64,000 bases of DNA from Nocardia elegans NBRC 108235 (GTDB lineage: Bacteria; Actinomycetota; Actinomycetes; Mycobacteriales; Mycobacteriaceae). The DNA lies in NCBI RefSeq assembly GCF_001612845.1, contig NZ_BDBF01000004.1, forward strand, positions 81,905 through 145,904, given 5' to 3'. The notes below the pieces were generated by a model that was not told the origin of the DNA, searched no databases, and saw nothing but the letters and a program-made list of their open reading frames with translations. Made by a program: the position numbers and the translations under genes. This document shows, piece by piece, positions 26,921 through 36,596 of this stretch. How positions within the stretch are numbered: the stretch's first letter is position 1; every line of letters starts with the position of its first letter.

Positions 26921-27529
26921 TCACTGCAGCGGTGATCTCGCGGCGATGGCCGGCGCGACCCACGCCGTGAGGTAGCGGCGCAGTTCCGGGCCACGCCGAG
27001 GCGGACGGCCCGGATCGACGACGAACGATTGCACGATGCGAAGCATATGTTCGACGAGTTCGTCCAGATCGGCGCCGGACAATCCGGCCGCGGTCCAGTC
27101 GACGGCGAAGCGTTGCAGGATCGATCGTCCGAATGCCAGTGCGGTGTCGGAGGTTACGCCGGCGGAGAAGGCCCCGGCCCGCCCCGAAGTGAGCAGTAGG
27201 TTGAGGTACCGCTCGTGCGGCAGCCGCTCGAGGGTGTAAGCGATGCCCTCGACGACCGCCGTGGCGGGGTCGCGGATCCCGCTCAGATGTTCGGCCAGAA
27301 CGTCGAGGAACTGCCCGGTCTGCGCGACGGCGGTCGCGGTCAGCAGGCTCTCGGCACTGGGAAAGTAGCGGTACACGGTCTGACGGGTGACGCCGAGGTC
27401 CCGGGCGACCTCGGCGATGCTGAAATCGCTGCCGGACCGGTCGATCGCGGTGCGGGCGGCGGCGAGAATCCGCGCGACGGCTTCCTCGTCATCCGCGGGC
27501 GTCGCCCCCGCCCAGCCATGCGTGCGCAC
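26921..27529 (-). CDS. TetR family regulator divergent from the Ddn-like gene
   Basis: About 202 aa if it starts at the GTG at 27529; the frame stays open upstream, so the start is uncertain. The HTH is DFSIAEVARDLGVTRQTVYRYFPSAESLL, and the C-terminal domain fits the TetR pattern with LSGADLDELVEHMLRIVQSF. The gene is divergent from the deazaflavin-dependent reductase (130 bp), with a long inverted repeat between them, so it probably represses that gene. Confidence 0.85.
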   Translation of the reverse strand: MRTHGWAGATPADDEEAVARILAAARTAIDRSGSDFSIAEVARDLGVTRQTVYRYFPSAESLLTATAVAQTGQFLDVLAEHLSGIRDPATAVVEGIAYTLERLPHERYLNLLLTSGRAGAFSAGVTSDTALAFGRSILQRFAVDWTAAGLSGADLDELVEHMLRIVQSFVVDPGRPPRRGPELRRYLTAWVAPAIAARSPLQ

Positions 27530-27599
27530 CGAATGCCCAATCCCTTCCTCGAAGCGTCGACGGTACCGATCCTGCCGAGAGGGCAGCACTCGGTCTCTT

Positions 27600-27629
27600 G
27601 ACCATACATATGTAACCAACTGTATGGTC
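27600..27629. promoter_or_regulatory. TetR operator candidate with nested palindromes
   Basis: GACCATACA (27600-27608) and TGTATGGTC (27621-27629) are perfect 9-bp arms, 12 nt apart. A second palindrome, TACATATGTA (27605-27614), overlaps the left arm. The site lies 29 bp before the Ddn-like gene start and inside the divergent promoter region. Confidence 0.72.
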
Positions 27630-27658
27630 GACCGGAAGTACCGGAGAGAAGGAAGACC

Positions 27659-28156
27659 ATGCCAGCCACGACGCCGCCCCGTCCGAAACAACTCGATTCC
27701 CCGCTGCTGCCCAAGATCTTCAAGATCGTGGGCCGTGCGCAGGTGTGGACCTATCGGCGCACCGGCGGCCGCGTCGGCGGTAAGTGGCGCATCGGGGCCG
27801 GCTTCCGCAAACCGGTGCCGACCCTGCTGCTCGAACATCGCGGCCGGAAGTCGGGTGTGGTCTACACGACGCCGCTGCTCTACATCACCGACGGTCCGAA
27901 CACGGTCATCGTCGCCTCGCAGGGCGGCCTTCCCAGACATCCGCAGTGGTATCTCAATCTGCGCGCCGAGCCCGACACGCACATCCAGATCGGGCGGGAC
28001 CGCCGTCCGGTTCACGCCGTCACCGCAGACCCGCAGGAACGGGCCCGCCTGTGGCCGTTGCTCGTCGACGCCTATGCCGACTTCGACACCTATCAAGCGT
28101 GGACCGAACGCGAAATCCCCGTGGTCGTCCTGCGTCCCCGCCCGGACGGCCGCTGA
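27659..28156 (+). CDS. Deazaflavin (F420)-dependent nitroreductase family protein (Ddn-like)
   Basis: 165 aa with AGAAGGAAG before the ATG. The split-barrel fold of F420-dependent reductases is shown by LLLEHRGRKSGVVYTTPLLY, VIVASQGGLPRHPQWYLNL and ARLWPLLVDAYADFDTYQAWTEREIPVVVL. The family reduces quinones or nitro compounds with F420H2. The substrate is unknown; a divergent TetR gene suggests induction by a small molecule. A strong bidirectional terminator separates it from the tRNA gene. Confidence 0.88.
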   Translation: MPATTPPRPKQLDSPLLPKIFKIVGRAQVWTYRRTGGRVGGKWRIGAGFRKPVPTLLLEHRGRKSGVVYTTPLLYITDGPNTVIVASQGGLPRHPQWYLNLRAEPDTHIQIGRDRRPVHAVTADPQERARLWPLLVDAYADFDTYQAWTEREIPVVVLRPRPDGR

Positions 28157-28178
28157 CGAGAAGTACGACGGACGAACA

Positions 28179-28213
28179 GAAACGCCCGCTACCACTGGGG
28201 TAGCGGGCGTTTC
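28179..28213. terminator. Bidirectional terminator between Ddn-like gene and tRNA-Ser
   Basis: GAAACGCCCGCTACC (28179-28193) and GGTAGCGGGCGTTTC (28199-28213) form a perfect 15-bp stem with a 5-nt loop. Confidence 0.85.
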
Positions 28214-28217
28214 GCGG

Positions 28218-28302
28218 CGGAGGATAGGGGATTTGAACCCCTGAGGGCGTTAACCCAACCCGCGTTCCAGGCGAGCGCCATAGGCCACTAGGCGAATCCT
28301 CC
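28218..28302 (-). tRNA. tRNA-Ser(GGA)
   Basis: 85 nt on the minus strand. The acceptor stem GGAGGAT/ATCCTCC closes the molecule; the anticodon arm CTCGC-CTGGAAC-GCGGG carries GGA (complement of 28266-28268). A long variable arm and a GGTTCAAATCC T-loop follow. The 3' CCA is not encoded. In mycobacteria a tRNA-Ser lies near the SRP RNA gene, as here. Confidence 0.93.
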
Positions 28303-28346
28303 GCAGAGCAATATACCGGGTGGACCCCCCGGAACGGCAAACCGGG

Positions 28347-29318
28347 CTATTTGTGCAGGCCGGCGAGGGCCTTCTTCAATTGGTCCTTGCAGGTGGTGCC
28401 GACGTCGGCGCTGTCGATGCTGCCCTCGGCCTGGATCCGCAGTTCCACCTTCACCGAGACGTTGGAGTCCAGGGCCGCGCAGGTGTAGTCGAGGGTCACG
28501 AAGCTCGAGTAGTTCTGCTGGTAGGCGGCGTAGTAGGCCTGGCTGCCGATGCCCGCGATATCGCCGGAGGTACGGCCGCTGCCGGTGGTCTTGGTGTCGT
28601 AGTTCTTCCAGCTGTTGAACTGCGGATCGCTGTACTTGCTCTGGAAGTCGGCCTCGAGGTCGATATCGGAACCGTCGGTGCCGTACTTGCCGGCGCCGTC
28701 GTACCGGGCGCGGCAGGTCAGGTTGCCACCACCGAAGCTGGAGTCGGGTGCGCGTTCGGTGTGCTCGGGCGCGTCCTTGGGTGTGGGCGCCCACTTGCGC
28801 AGCACCGTGGCATCGATCAGCGAGCAGGCGTCGCTGACATTGGCCATCGAATAGTTGCCGTCGACACCCTTTTTGTCGCCGAGCGGTCCCTTACTTCCGC
28901 CCCCGCCACCGCCGGTGAGCGCGATCACGCCGATCACGATGCCGATCACCACGACCAGGCCGACCACACCGCCGACGATCCACGGTGTGTTGTTCTTCTT
29001 GGGCGGCTGTGGATAGGCCGGCTGTTGCGCATAAGGCGGCGGGAACTGCTGCTGTGGATAACTCGGCACGGACGGTGGTGGCTGCGGTGCGTAGGGCTGC
29101 TGTGGGGCGCCGCCGTGATAGGCGTCGAAACCCGCCCCCAGAACGGTCGGATCCGTGCCGGTCACCGGCCCGGGACGCCCACCCATGACGGTCGGATCGG
29201 TACCGGTGAGCGGCTGCTCCGGAGCCGCCGGCGTCGACCACCAGTGCACGGTTTCGTTGGGCGGATTGCCTTGCCCCGGATACTCGGGCCCACCGTGCGG
29301 TGGATTACTGCCTGTCAC
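28347..29318 (-). CDS. Single-pass membrane protein with Pro-rich cytoplasmic arm and cell-surface domain
   Basis: 323 aa from the GTG at 29318, which has GGAGGAAA upstream. Residues about 1-105 are Pro/Gln/Tyr-rich and contain two copies of the motif TGTDPTV(M/L)G. A TM helix (WIVGGVVGLVVVIGIVIGVIAL) and a Gly linker follow. An external domain of about 160 residues has four Cys (DACSLID, NLTCRA, DYTCAA, TTCKDQ), suggesting two disulfides. The function is unknown. The duplicated threonine motif in the cytoplasmic arm resembles Ser/Thr kinase target sites; that is inference only. Confidence 0.75.
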   Translation of the reverse strand: MTGSNPPHGGPEYPGQGNPPNETVHWWSTPAAPEQPLTGTDPTVMGGRPGPVTGTDPTVLGAGFDAYHGGAPQQPYAPQPPPSVPSYPQQQFPPPYAQQPAYPQPPKKNNTPWIVGGVVGLVVVIGIVIGVIALTGGGGGGSKGPLGDKKGVDGNYSMANVSDACSLIDATVLRKWAPTPKDAPEHTERAPDSSFGGGNLTCRARYDGAGKYGTDGSDIDLEADFQSKYSDPQFNSWKNYDTKTTGSGRTSGDIAGIGSQAYYAAYQQNYSSFVTLDYTCAALDSNVSVKVELRIQAEGSIDSADVGTTCKDQLKKALAGLHK

Positions 29319-29428
29319 GTCTTTCCTCCGGTCCTGGCGCGGAAGCCCCCTCGAAAAATGTCGCAGGTGATCGTATCGACTCCGCCCGGATTCCACTCGA
29401 GTGGACAGTTGTGACTACACTGGCCGAC

Positions 29429-29514
29429 GGATCCCGCGCGGCGCGCATCCTGTGAACTCCCCCAGGGCCGGAAGGCAGCAAGGGTCAACGGGCTCTGCCG
29501 GGTGCGCGGGGTCC
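29429..29514 (+). ncRNA. ffs: Signal recognition particle RNA, small bacterial (4.5S) type
   Basis: The apical domain, with GGGCCGGAAGGCAGCAAGGG and the ...GGGCTCTGCCGG partner strand, is the highly conserved SRP RNA tip. The ends pair as GGATCCCGCGC with GCGCGGGGTCC. It is an 86-nt hairpin RNA that binds Ffh. It precedes the aspartate aminotransferase gene, as in mycobacteria. Confidence 0.93.
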
Positions 29515-29570
29515 CCTTTCTTTCCCGGGGGAAATATTCTTATCTGCCACGGGGCGCATCCGGCGAGTAA

Positions 29571-30932
<1,362 letters not shown>

Positions 30933-30959
30933 GGTCGGCGCGACCCGCCACGGATTCGA

Positions 30960-31004
30960 AAGACCGGTTCGCGGGCCCCTGTTCGGGGACCGCGAACCGG
31001 TCTT
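30960..31004. terminator. Bidirectional terminator
   Basis: AAGACCGGTTCGCGG (30960-30974) and CCGCGAACCGGTCTT (30990-31004) form a 15-bp stem with a nested CCCC/GGGG hairpin. It separates the convergent aminotransferase and methyltransferase genes. Confidence 0.85.
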
Positions 31005-31032
31005 CGCCTCGCGGTTGTCCGGTCGGAACCGG

Positions 31033-31908
31033 TTACTGCGGCTTGTGCGCCAGTACCGCGAACATCGTCACCGAGAGGTGGATGTCACCCGTGCGCGCGC
31101 CGGCTTCCAGTTCCGCCAGCAACTCCCGCCGCTGCGCCTCGGTGATCGCCCCTCGTGCCTCCGCCATCTCGGCGATGCGGGCCACCAGCGCACCCGCGCC
31201 GGCGCTCGCGTCCTGGACCAGCGCATGCGAGCCGATATCGTCGACGACCAGTCCGGCCCCGGCGAGCAGGCCCGGCAGCCGCCGTCCCGAGAACGGGTTG
31301 GTGGTGTTGGTGATGAGGGTTTCGATCACCTCGTGCACGACCCGCCGGTCGCCGGGGTGCACGATGGCGGTGCCCCAGTCGCTGTCCATGACGACGACGC
31401 GGCCGCCCGGTTTCAATACCCGGGCGATCTCCCGCGCGGCGCGCGCCGGGGCGGTCAAATGCTGAAAGACCCGCTCGCACAGCGCGACATCGAAGGTGTC
31501 GCCGCCGAACGGCAGTCCGTAGGCATCGCCGGGTACGAAGCGAGCCGGCGAATTGTGCTGGGCGGCACGGCGTTCCGCCCCGGCCAGCAGATTCGGATCG
31601 GGTTCGACGCCGACCGCGTCACCGGTCGGGCCGACCGCGTCGGCGAAGACCAGCACCTCCGAGCCGGTGCCGGAGCCGATGTCGACCGCACTTTCGCCCG
31701 GAGCGACGGCCAGGGCGTCGTGCGCCCAGCGGCGTAGTCCGCGAATTCCGGGAAGTGCAGCCTGCAGATCGTTGACGTCGATGAGTTGGTCCCGGCCCGC
31801 GCGATCGAAACGGTCCGGCCTCAGCCCCGAGGCCGAGGAATTGTCTGCCGAGGAGCTGTGTGTGGGCGCCATATCTTCCACCGTGGGTGTTGCCAAAGTG
31901 TCGGGCAT
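31033..31908 (-). CDS. Class I SAM-dependent methyltransferase
   Basis: 291 aa. The N-terminal 35 residues are Ser/Ala-rich. The Methyltransf_11-type Rossmann core follows: AVDIGSGTGSEVLVFA (motif I), VGVEPDPNLL (acidic residue for ribose), PFGGDTFDVALCERVFQHL (motif II) and VLKPGGRVVVMDSDWGT (motif III). The substrate is unknown; UbiE/Coq5-like small-molecule methylation is plausible. It is divergent from the HhH-GPD glycosylase gene, with 104 bp between. Confidence 0.82.
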   Translation of the reverse strand: MPDTLATPTVEDMAPTHSSSADNSSASGLRPDRFDRAGRDQLIDVNDLQAALPGIRGLRRWAHDALAVAPGESAVDIGSGTGSEVLVFADAVGPTGDAVGVEPDPNLLAGAERRAAQHNSPARFVPGDAYGLPFGGDTFDVALCERVFQHLTAPARAAREIARVLKPGGRVVVMDSDWGTAIVHPGDRRVVHEVIETLITNTTNPFSGRRLPGLLAGAGLVVDDIGSHALVQDASAGAGALVARIAEMAEARGAITEAQRRELLAELEAGARTGDIHLSVTMFAVLAHKPQ

Positions 31909-32012
31909 GAAGATTCACCCTACGCGCGCAGAAAAGCTACGGGTGGGTAGGCATGTGAGTCCGGTCACGTCGGTCGGTAGGCGGATATCCGGCCGTCTGC
32001 CATGATCGATAC

Positions 32013-32600
32013 ATGGTGAGCCGCAAAGTGTGCCTCGCGCAGGAACCGGAGGCGGACAAGCTGTTGTCGGAGGACGACTTCGCCCTCTTGACCGGGATGC
32101 TGCTGGATCAGCAGTTTCCCCTCGAACACGCTTTCCGCGGTCCGAAGAAGATCGCCGACCGCATGAACGGTTTCGATATCCACCGGATCGCCGAGGCCGA
32201 TCCGGAGGAATTCGAGGAATTGGGCGCGACCCCGCCCGCCATTCACCGCTACGGCCGGTCGATGGCCCGGCGCACCCAGGAACTGGCCCGATACGTCGTC
32301 GAACACTACGACGGCACCACCTCCGAGATCTGGACCCGCGACGATCCCGACGGCAAGGAAGTGCTGCGCCGGCTGAAGGAGCTGCCCGGCTACGGGGACC
32401 AGAAGGCACGCATTTTCCTGGCGTTGCTGGGCAAACAACTCGGTGTGCGCCCGGCCGGGTGGGAGAAGGCGGCCGGCGCCTACTCGGAGCCGAATTCGCG
32501 CCGCTCCGCCGCCGATATCGTCGACAACGAATCACTGCTCGAGGTGCGGGCCTTCAAGAAGCAGATGAAGGCCGCCACGAAGGAAGCCAAGGCGAAATAG
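32013..32600 (+). CDS. HhH-GPD superfamily base-excision repair protein
   Basis: 195 aa. The helix-hairpin-helix is LKELPGYGDQKARIFLALLGKQLGV. The N-terminal MLLDQQFPLEHAFRGP and PPAIHRYGRSMARRTQELARYV fit the HhH-GPD glycosylase fold. The C-terminal tail is Lys-rich (KKQMKAATKEAKAK). No Cys cluster is present, so there is no Fe-S loop like that of endonuclease III. The damaged base it recognises is unknown. Confidence 0.83.
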   Translation: MVSRKVCLAQEPEADKLLSEDDFALLTGMLLDQQFPLEHAFRGPKKIADRMNGFDIHRIAEADPEEFEELGATPPAIHRYGRSMARRTQELARYVVEHYDGTTSEIWTRDDPDGKEVLRRLKELPGYGDQKARIFLALLGKQLGVRPAGWEKAAGAYSEPNSRRSAADIVDNESLLEVRAFKKQMKAATKEAKAK

Positions 32601-32621
32601 CGCGGGCCTGCGGCGATCCGG

Positions 32622-33377
32622 CTACTGCGCGGTGTAGCCGCCGTCGACCAGGTGGTAGCTCCCGGTGATGAACGTGGCCGCATCGCTGGCCAGGAATGCG
32701 ACCAGCCCCGCGACCTCCTCGGGTGTACCGAGCCTGCCCAGAGCGTGTTTCTGGGCCAGGAAGGCCTGTGTTTCCTCGTCGAGGTTGGCGCCGAGCAGCG
32801 GAGTGTGGATGAAGCCGGGTCCCACGGCGGTGACCCGCACGCCCTGGGCCGCGTATTCCAGGGCCGCGTTCTGGGTGAGGCCGAGCAGGCCGTGTTTGGC
32901 CGTGACGTACGCCGAGGAATTTGCGAATCCCACGCTGCCGAGGATCGACGCCATATTCACGATGGCGCCGCCGCCGGCGGCCGCGACCGCCGGAAGCTGT
33001 TCGCGCAGTGCGTAGAACACGCCGTCGAGGTTCACCGACAAGACCTTGCGCCAGCCCTCCAGCGAATAGTCGCCGATCAGCGCGCTCTCCCCGCTGATGC
33101 CGGCATTGTTGACCGCGATCCGCAGCGGTCCGAGTTCAGCGGCCGCCGCGACGCTGCGCTGGACGGTCTCCGGATCGGAGGCGTCGCCGGCGAAGGCGGC
33201 CGCCTGTCCGCCCGCCCCGCGAATTTCCTCGACCACCGTATTCGCGTTGTCCTCGTCGAGATCGAACACCAGGACCGCGGCGCCGCTGCGCGCGAGTTCG
33301 TGCGCGACCGCACGTCCGATCCCGGAACCGCCGCCGCTGACTATTGCCGCACGGTTGCTTACGTCATAAACGGCCAT
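32622..33377 (-). CDS. Short-chain dehydrogenase/reductase (SDR)
   Basis: 251 aa, ATG at 33377 after GGAGAGGG. A classical SDR: cofactor motif GGGSGIGRAVA, a following Asp in VFDLDED that favours NAD(H), NNAGIS, Ser in NMASILGS, and YVTAK as the catalytic Tyr/Lys. It ends with ITGSYHLVDGGYTAQ. Probably an NAD-dependent alcohol/ketone oxidoreductase of unknown substrate. The sulfonate monooxygenase gene upstream on the same strand ends 152 bp away, so shared transcription is uncertain. Confidence 0.87.
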   Translation of the reverse strand: MAVYDVSNRAAIVSGGGSGIGRAVAHELARSGAAVLVFDLDEDNANTVVEEIRGAGGQAAAFAGDASDPETVQRSVAAAAELGPLRIAVNNAGISGESALIGDYSLEGWRKVLSVNLDGVFYALREQLPAVAAAGGGAIVNMASILGSVGFANSSAYVTAKHGLLGLTQNAALEYAAQGVRVTAVGPGFIHTPLLGANLDEETQAFLAQKHALGRLGTPEEVAGLVAFLASDAATFITGSYHLVDGGYTAQ

Positions 33378-33529
33378 GATCGACACCCTCTCCGAGACAT
33401 CGGTTAGGTCATTTACTGGGTCCTGATCGCTCGAAGCCGAGTGTAGCTGTGAGTTAGCGAATATGGGCGGGCGGTCCGAACCGGTGCTGTCCGCACCGCG
33501 GCGGTGCGTACGCCGGACTGCGCGGCCGG

Positions 33530-34690
33530 TCAGCTGCTGCTCGCCGCCGCGGTGGCGAACGGCGTTGTGGTGACGCGGTTTTCGCGATGGGCGGGCGGCT
33601 GCCACAGTCCGCGACGCTGCAGGATCGGCAGGACTCCCTCACCGAACCAGTACGCCTCCTCCACATGCGGATAACCGGAGAGAATGAACTGCGTGATGCC
33701 GAGGCGGGAGTATTCGATCAGCCGCTCGGCCACCTCTTCGTGCGAGCCGACCAGTGCCGTTCCCGCGCCGCCGCGCACCAGTCCGACACCCGCCCACAGG
33801 TTGGGCGCGATCTCGAGCCGATCGGTGTTGCCGCCGTGCAGTTCCAGCATGCGCCGCTGGCCCTCGGATTCGCTCTGTGCCAGATTCGCCTGCACCCGTT
33901 CGATATCCGCCGGATCGACCGCCGACAGCAACCGGTCCGCCTCGGCCCAGGCCTGTTCGGAGGTGTCGCGGGAGATGACGTGGATGCGCAGGCCGTAGTC
34001 GAGAATCCGCCCCTGATCGACCGCGAGGCGGCGGATCCACTCCAGCTTCTTGCTCACCGCGAACAGCGGCTCGCCCCAGGTGAGATAGGTGTCGGCATAG
34101 CTGGCGGCCACCGGTCCGGCGGCGGTCGAGGAGCCACCGAAGAACACCGGCGGAATCGGATCGGGCCGATTGTTCAGTTGCGCGTTGCGCACCCGCAGGT
34201 GCTTGCCCTCGAACGTCACCGGAGCCTCGGACGCCCACAGCTCCCGCACGATGTGCAGGAATTCGCCGGTGCGCTCGTACCGCTGTTCCTTGTCCAGGAA
34301 GTCGCCGTAGGCCTGCTGTTCGTGCGGTTCGCCGCCGGTCACGACGTTGAGGAGCAGACGTCCCCGCGAATGCCGCTGGAAGGTTCCGGCCATTTGCGCG
34401 GCGAGCGTGGGACTCACCACCCCGGGGCGGAACGCGACCAGGAATTTGAGGGTTTCGGTGGTCTCCACCAGCATCGCCGTCGTCAGCCAGGCGTCCTCAC
34501 ACCATGCCCCCGTCGGCGTCAGCACCGCCTCGAAGCCGTTCTCCTCCGCGGCACCCGCGATCTGATTCAGATAACGCAGCGACGCCGGACGGTCGCCCGA
34601 CATCGAGGTGCCGTGACCGCCCGCGACCAGATTGCGGGAATCGCCATAGGTGGGAAGAAACCAGTGGAACGAAAGGCTCATTTCGGACAT
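33530..34690 (-). CDS. ssuD: FMNH2-dependent alkanesulfonate monooxygenase (SsuD-like)
   Basis: About 386 aa from the ATG at 34690; GTG at 34717 and ATG at 34681 are alternatives. A luciferase-like TIM barrel with SsuD-type blocks: SFHWFLPTYGDSR, KFLVAFRPGVVSPTLAAQMAGT, LLLNVVTGGEPHEQQAYGDFL and GLVRGGAGTALVGSHEEVAERL. SsuD splits alkanesulfonates with O2 and FMNH2 to an aldehyde plus sulfite. It may act on methanesulfonate or methanesulfinate from the SfnG/DmoA-like enzymes encoded about 6-10 kb away. A flavin reductase candidate is encoded at 46270. No ssuABC genes adjoin it. Confidence 0.87.
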   Translation of the reverse strand: MSEMSLSFHWFLPTYGDSRNLVAGGHGTSMSGDRPASLRYLNQIAGAAEENGFEAVLTPTGAWCEDAWLTTAMLVETTETLKFLVAFRPGVVSPTLAAQMAGTFQRHSRGRLLLNVVTGGEPHEQQAYGDFLDKEQRYERTGEFLHIVRELWASEAPVTFEGKHLRVRNAQLNNRPDPIPPVFFGGSSTAAGPVAASYADTYLTWGEPLFAVSKKLEWIRRLAVDQGRILDYGLRIHVISRDTSEQAWAEADRLLSAVDPADIERVQANLAQSESEGQRRMLELHGGNTDRLEIAPNLWAGVGLVRGGAGTALVGSHEEVAERLIEYSRLGITQFILSGYPHVEEAYWFGEGVLPILQRRGLWQPPAHRENRVTTTPFATAAASSS

Positions 34691-34855
34691 GATGGCCGAC
34701 GGCCGGATGTGTGTCACCGGTTGTAATCGGGCTGGTTCTTAATCTGGCCCATCCGCATCGAACGCCCGCAAACTCCACCGATGCCGTGTGTCTGTGCCGG
34801 ACACGGCAACCTGTGCTGCCGCGTGCCGGCAGTCGGAAAGTCGAGGAATCAAGCA

Positions 34856-35551
34856 GTGAAGATGAGGAAATTCGCCGTGCTCACGGCGCTGGTCGCGACG
34901 ACGTTGGGTGCGCTGGCGGGGACGGTTCAGGCCGCTCCGGCCGCCGACGACGGTGTGGTGAACTACCAGGCGAGGTCCACCGAGAACGCGGCCGTCATTT
35001 CGACCGATGCCGGGTCGATGGATGTCGAGGACGGCGTATTCAAGATCAAGGCCGCCGATGGGACCACCGTGGCCGGAACGCAATTGACGTTCCGGGTCGA
35101 CGATTTCGAGTTCCCGATCGCCGCCGACATCTCCGGTCGTACCGCGACGCTGACTCCGCAGTTCGATCTGCAGCATGCGGTCTACAAGCCGGTCGCGCTC
35201 CCGTTCGAGGACAGCGCGCCGTGGAAGACCCCGTATGAGCGCGAGGTCGCCGCCTTCACTCGTCTCAAGGACACCATCGCTACCGGCGCTGCCATCGGCA
35301 CCGCGGCCGGTGGTATCGGCGGTGCGGTCATCGGCTGCATCGCGGGCGCTGCCCTCGGTGTCGTCGCCACCGGCGCGCTGGCCACCCTGTTCGGCCTCGG
35401 CCCGCTCGGCGGCTGTGTCGCCGGTGCCGCCGCCGTCGGCTTCCTGGGCGTGCTCGCCGGCCAGATCTTCGTGACCGCTCCGGTCGCCATCGCCGCCGTG
35501 ATCCAGTACTTCTCCACCATCAACGAGCCGTTCAAGGCCCCGGCCAAATGA
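34856..35551 (+). CDS. Secreted protein with Gly-rich hydrophobic hairpin, paralogue 1 (DUF8020-like)
   Basis: 231 aa from the GTG at 34856 (GAGGAA upstream). The signal peptide ends near residue 26 (GTVQA-AP). A beta-rich domain follows (about 30-135; VNYQARSTENAAVIST, LTFRVDDFEFPIAADISGRT). Residues about 140-215 form two long Gly/Ala hydrophobic segments (TAAGGIGGAVIGCIAGAALG; AGAAAVGFLGVLAGQIFVTA). The family resembles what is annotated as DUF8020 in Nocardia, recalled with moderate certainty. A near-duplicate follows 225 bp downstream and a diverged third copy lies at 47555. The function is unknown. Confidence 0.75.
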   Translation: MKMRKFAVLTALVATTLGALAGTVQAAPAADDGVVNYQARSTENAAVISTDAGSMDVEDGVFKIKAADGTTVAGTQLTFRVDDFEFPIAADISGRTATLTPQFDLQHAVYKPVALPFEDSAPWKTPYEREVAAFTRLKDTIATGAAIGTAAGGIGGAVIGCIAGAALGVVATGALATLFGLGPLGGCVAGAAAVGFLGVLAGQIFVTAPVAIAAVIQYFSTINEPFKAPAK

Positions 35552-35606
35552 AGCGGTTGCCGGCCCCACCCCTGAGCCGGTAATTATTCAGTGGTCGAAT
35601 TGAAGG

Positions 35607-35640
35607 ACCCCCGCACTTTCGAGTGCGGGGGTTCTTTTTT
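35607..35640 (+). terminator. Canonical rho-independent terminator
   Basis: ACCCCCGCACT (35607-35617), loop TTCG, AGTGCGGGGGT (35622-35632), then TCTTTTTT. It ends the first secreted-paralogue transcript. Confidence 0.95.
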
Positions 35641-35776
35641 AATTTGTGAGATTCGATTTATTTTCCCTTTGGCGCTATTCGAATCGACCTGGTTATTAAC
35701 CTCGTCGCTTTTTCGCATTCACCACAAACTGGATAAAGCCGATCCGGCCGAATGCAATGAGTGATGAGGAAAAGCA

Positions 35777-36496
35777 GTGAAGATGAGGAACTTTGCCGTG
35801 GTCGCGGCCACGGTGGCCGCCGCCGTCGGCGTGACGGCCGGCACCGTGAATGCCGCGCCCGACACACCCGACGAGGGTGTCGTCAATTATCGGGCATCGA
35901 CGAACGAGAAGTCGACGATCATATCCACCGATGCCGGTTCGCTGGGCGTGGAAAATGGTGTCTTCAAGATCAAGGCCGCCAGTGGGGCCACTCTCGCCGG
36001 AACCGAATTGACGTTCCGGGTCGACGATTTCGAATTCCCGATCGCGGCCGATATCGCAGGTCGCACCGCCACCCTGACGCCGCAGTTCGATCTGCAGCAC
36101 GCGGTCTACAAGCCGGTCGCGCTCCCGTTCGAGGACCAGGCGCCGTGGAAGACGCCCTATGACCGGGAAGTAGCGGCGTGGACCCGCCTGACCAGCACCA
36201 TCACCGCGGGGGCCACGATCGGCACGCTGGTCGGTGGCATCACCGGCGGAGCCGTGGGCTGCTTGCTCGGCGGTATCGCGGGTGCGACCGTCGCCGCGGC
36301 CGCGATCGTCGGACTGTTCGGCGCCTTCCTGCCCGCGGCCGTGATCGGCTGCTTCGGCGGCATCATCGCGGTCGGTGCGCTGGGCACGCTGGCGGGCCAG
36401 TTGCTGGTCACCGCACCGGTGGCGATTCTGGCGGTCGCCCAGTACTTCACCACCGTCAATGCGCCGTTCAACCCTGCTCCGGCTCCGGCCAAGTAG
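35777..36496 (+). CDS. Secreted protein with Gly-rich hydrophobic hairpin, paralogue 2 (DUF8020-like)
   Basis: 239 aa from the GTG at 35777 (MKMRNFAVV...). The signal peptide is cleaved after GTVNA. The mature domain shares long blocks with the preceding gene (DAGSLGVENGVFKIKAA; TPQFDLQHAVYKPVALPFED), then carries a Gly-zipper hydrophobic pair (GGITGGAVGCLLGGIAG; GCFGGIIAVGALGTLAG) and a Pro/Ala/Lys tail. It has its own AT-rich upstream region and its own terminator, so the duplicates are separately transcribed. Confidence 0.75.
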   Translation: MKMRNFAVVAATVAAAVGVTAGTVNAAPDTPDEGVVNYRASTNEKSTIISTDAGSLGVENGVFKIKAASGATLAGTELTFRVDDFEFPIAADIAGRTATLTPQFDLQHAVYKPVALPFEDQAPWKTPYDREVAAWTRLTSTITAGATIGTLVGGITGGAVGCLLGGIAGATVAAAAIVGLFGAFLPAAVIGCFGGIIAVGALGTLAGQLLVTAPVAILAVAQYFTTVNAPFNPAPAPAK

Positions 36497-36513
36497 GGCA
36501 GAGCGGTATCCCG

Positions 36514-36560
36514 CCGGGTACCCCGGGTCGATCGGCACCGACCCGGGGTACCCGGTTCTT
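36514..36560 (+). terminator. 17-bp-stem terminator
   Basis: A perfect inverted repeat has arms 36514-36530 (CCGGGTACCCCGGGTCG) and 36539-36555, an 8-nt loop, then TTCTT. It separates the secreted paralogue from the convergent beta-lactamase gene. Confidence 0.88.
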
Positions 36561-36596
36561 GCGAACAACCTTGTAGTACAGGGTAATTCGGCACAA

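Noticed and set aside
28157..28217. CRISPR or repeat array near the tRNA
   Set aside because: Only a single perfect hairpin terminator is present; there are no spaced direct repeats here or elsewhere in the window.
32013..32600. Endonuclease III / MutY-type glycosylase
   Set aside because: HhH-GPD fold is present, but the four-Cys Fe-S loop of those enzymes is absent.
34781..34855. Cys-rich in-frame segment upstream of secreted paralogue 1 as a leader peptide
   Set aside because: It has no stop before the real GTG start and lacks a ribosome site; not a separate leader ORF, and a signal peptide begins cleanly at 34856.
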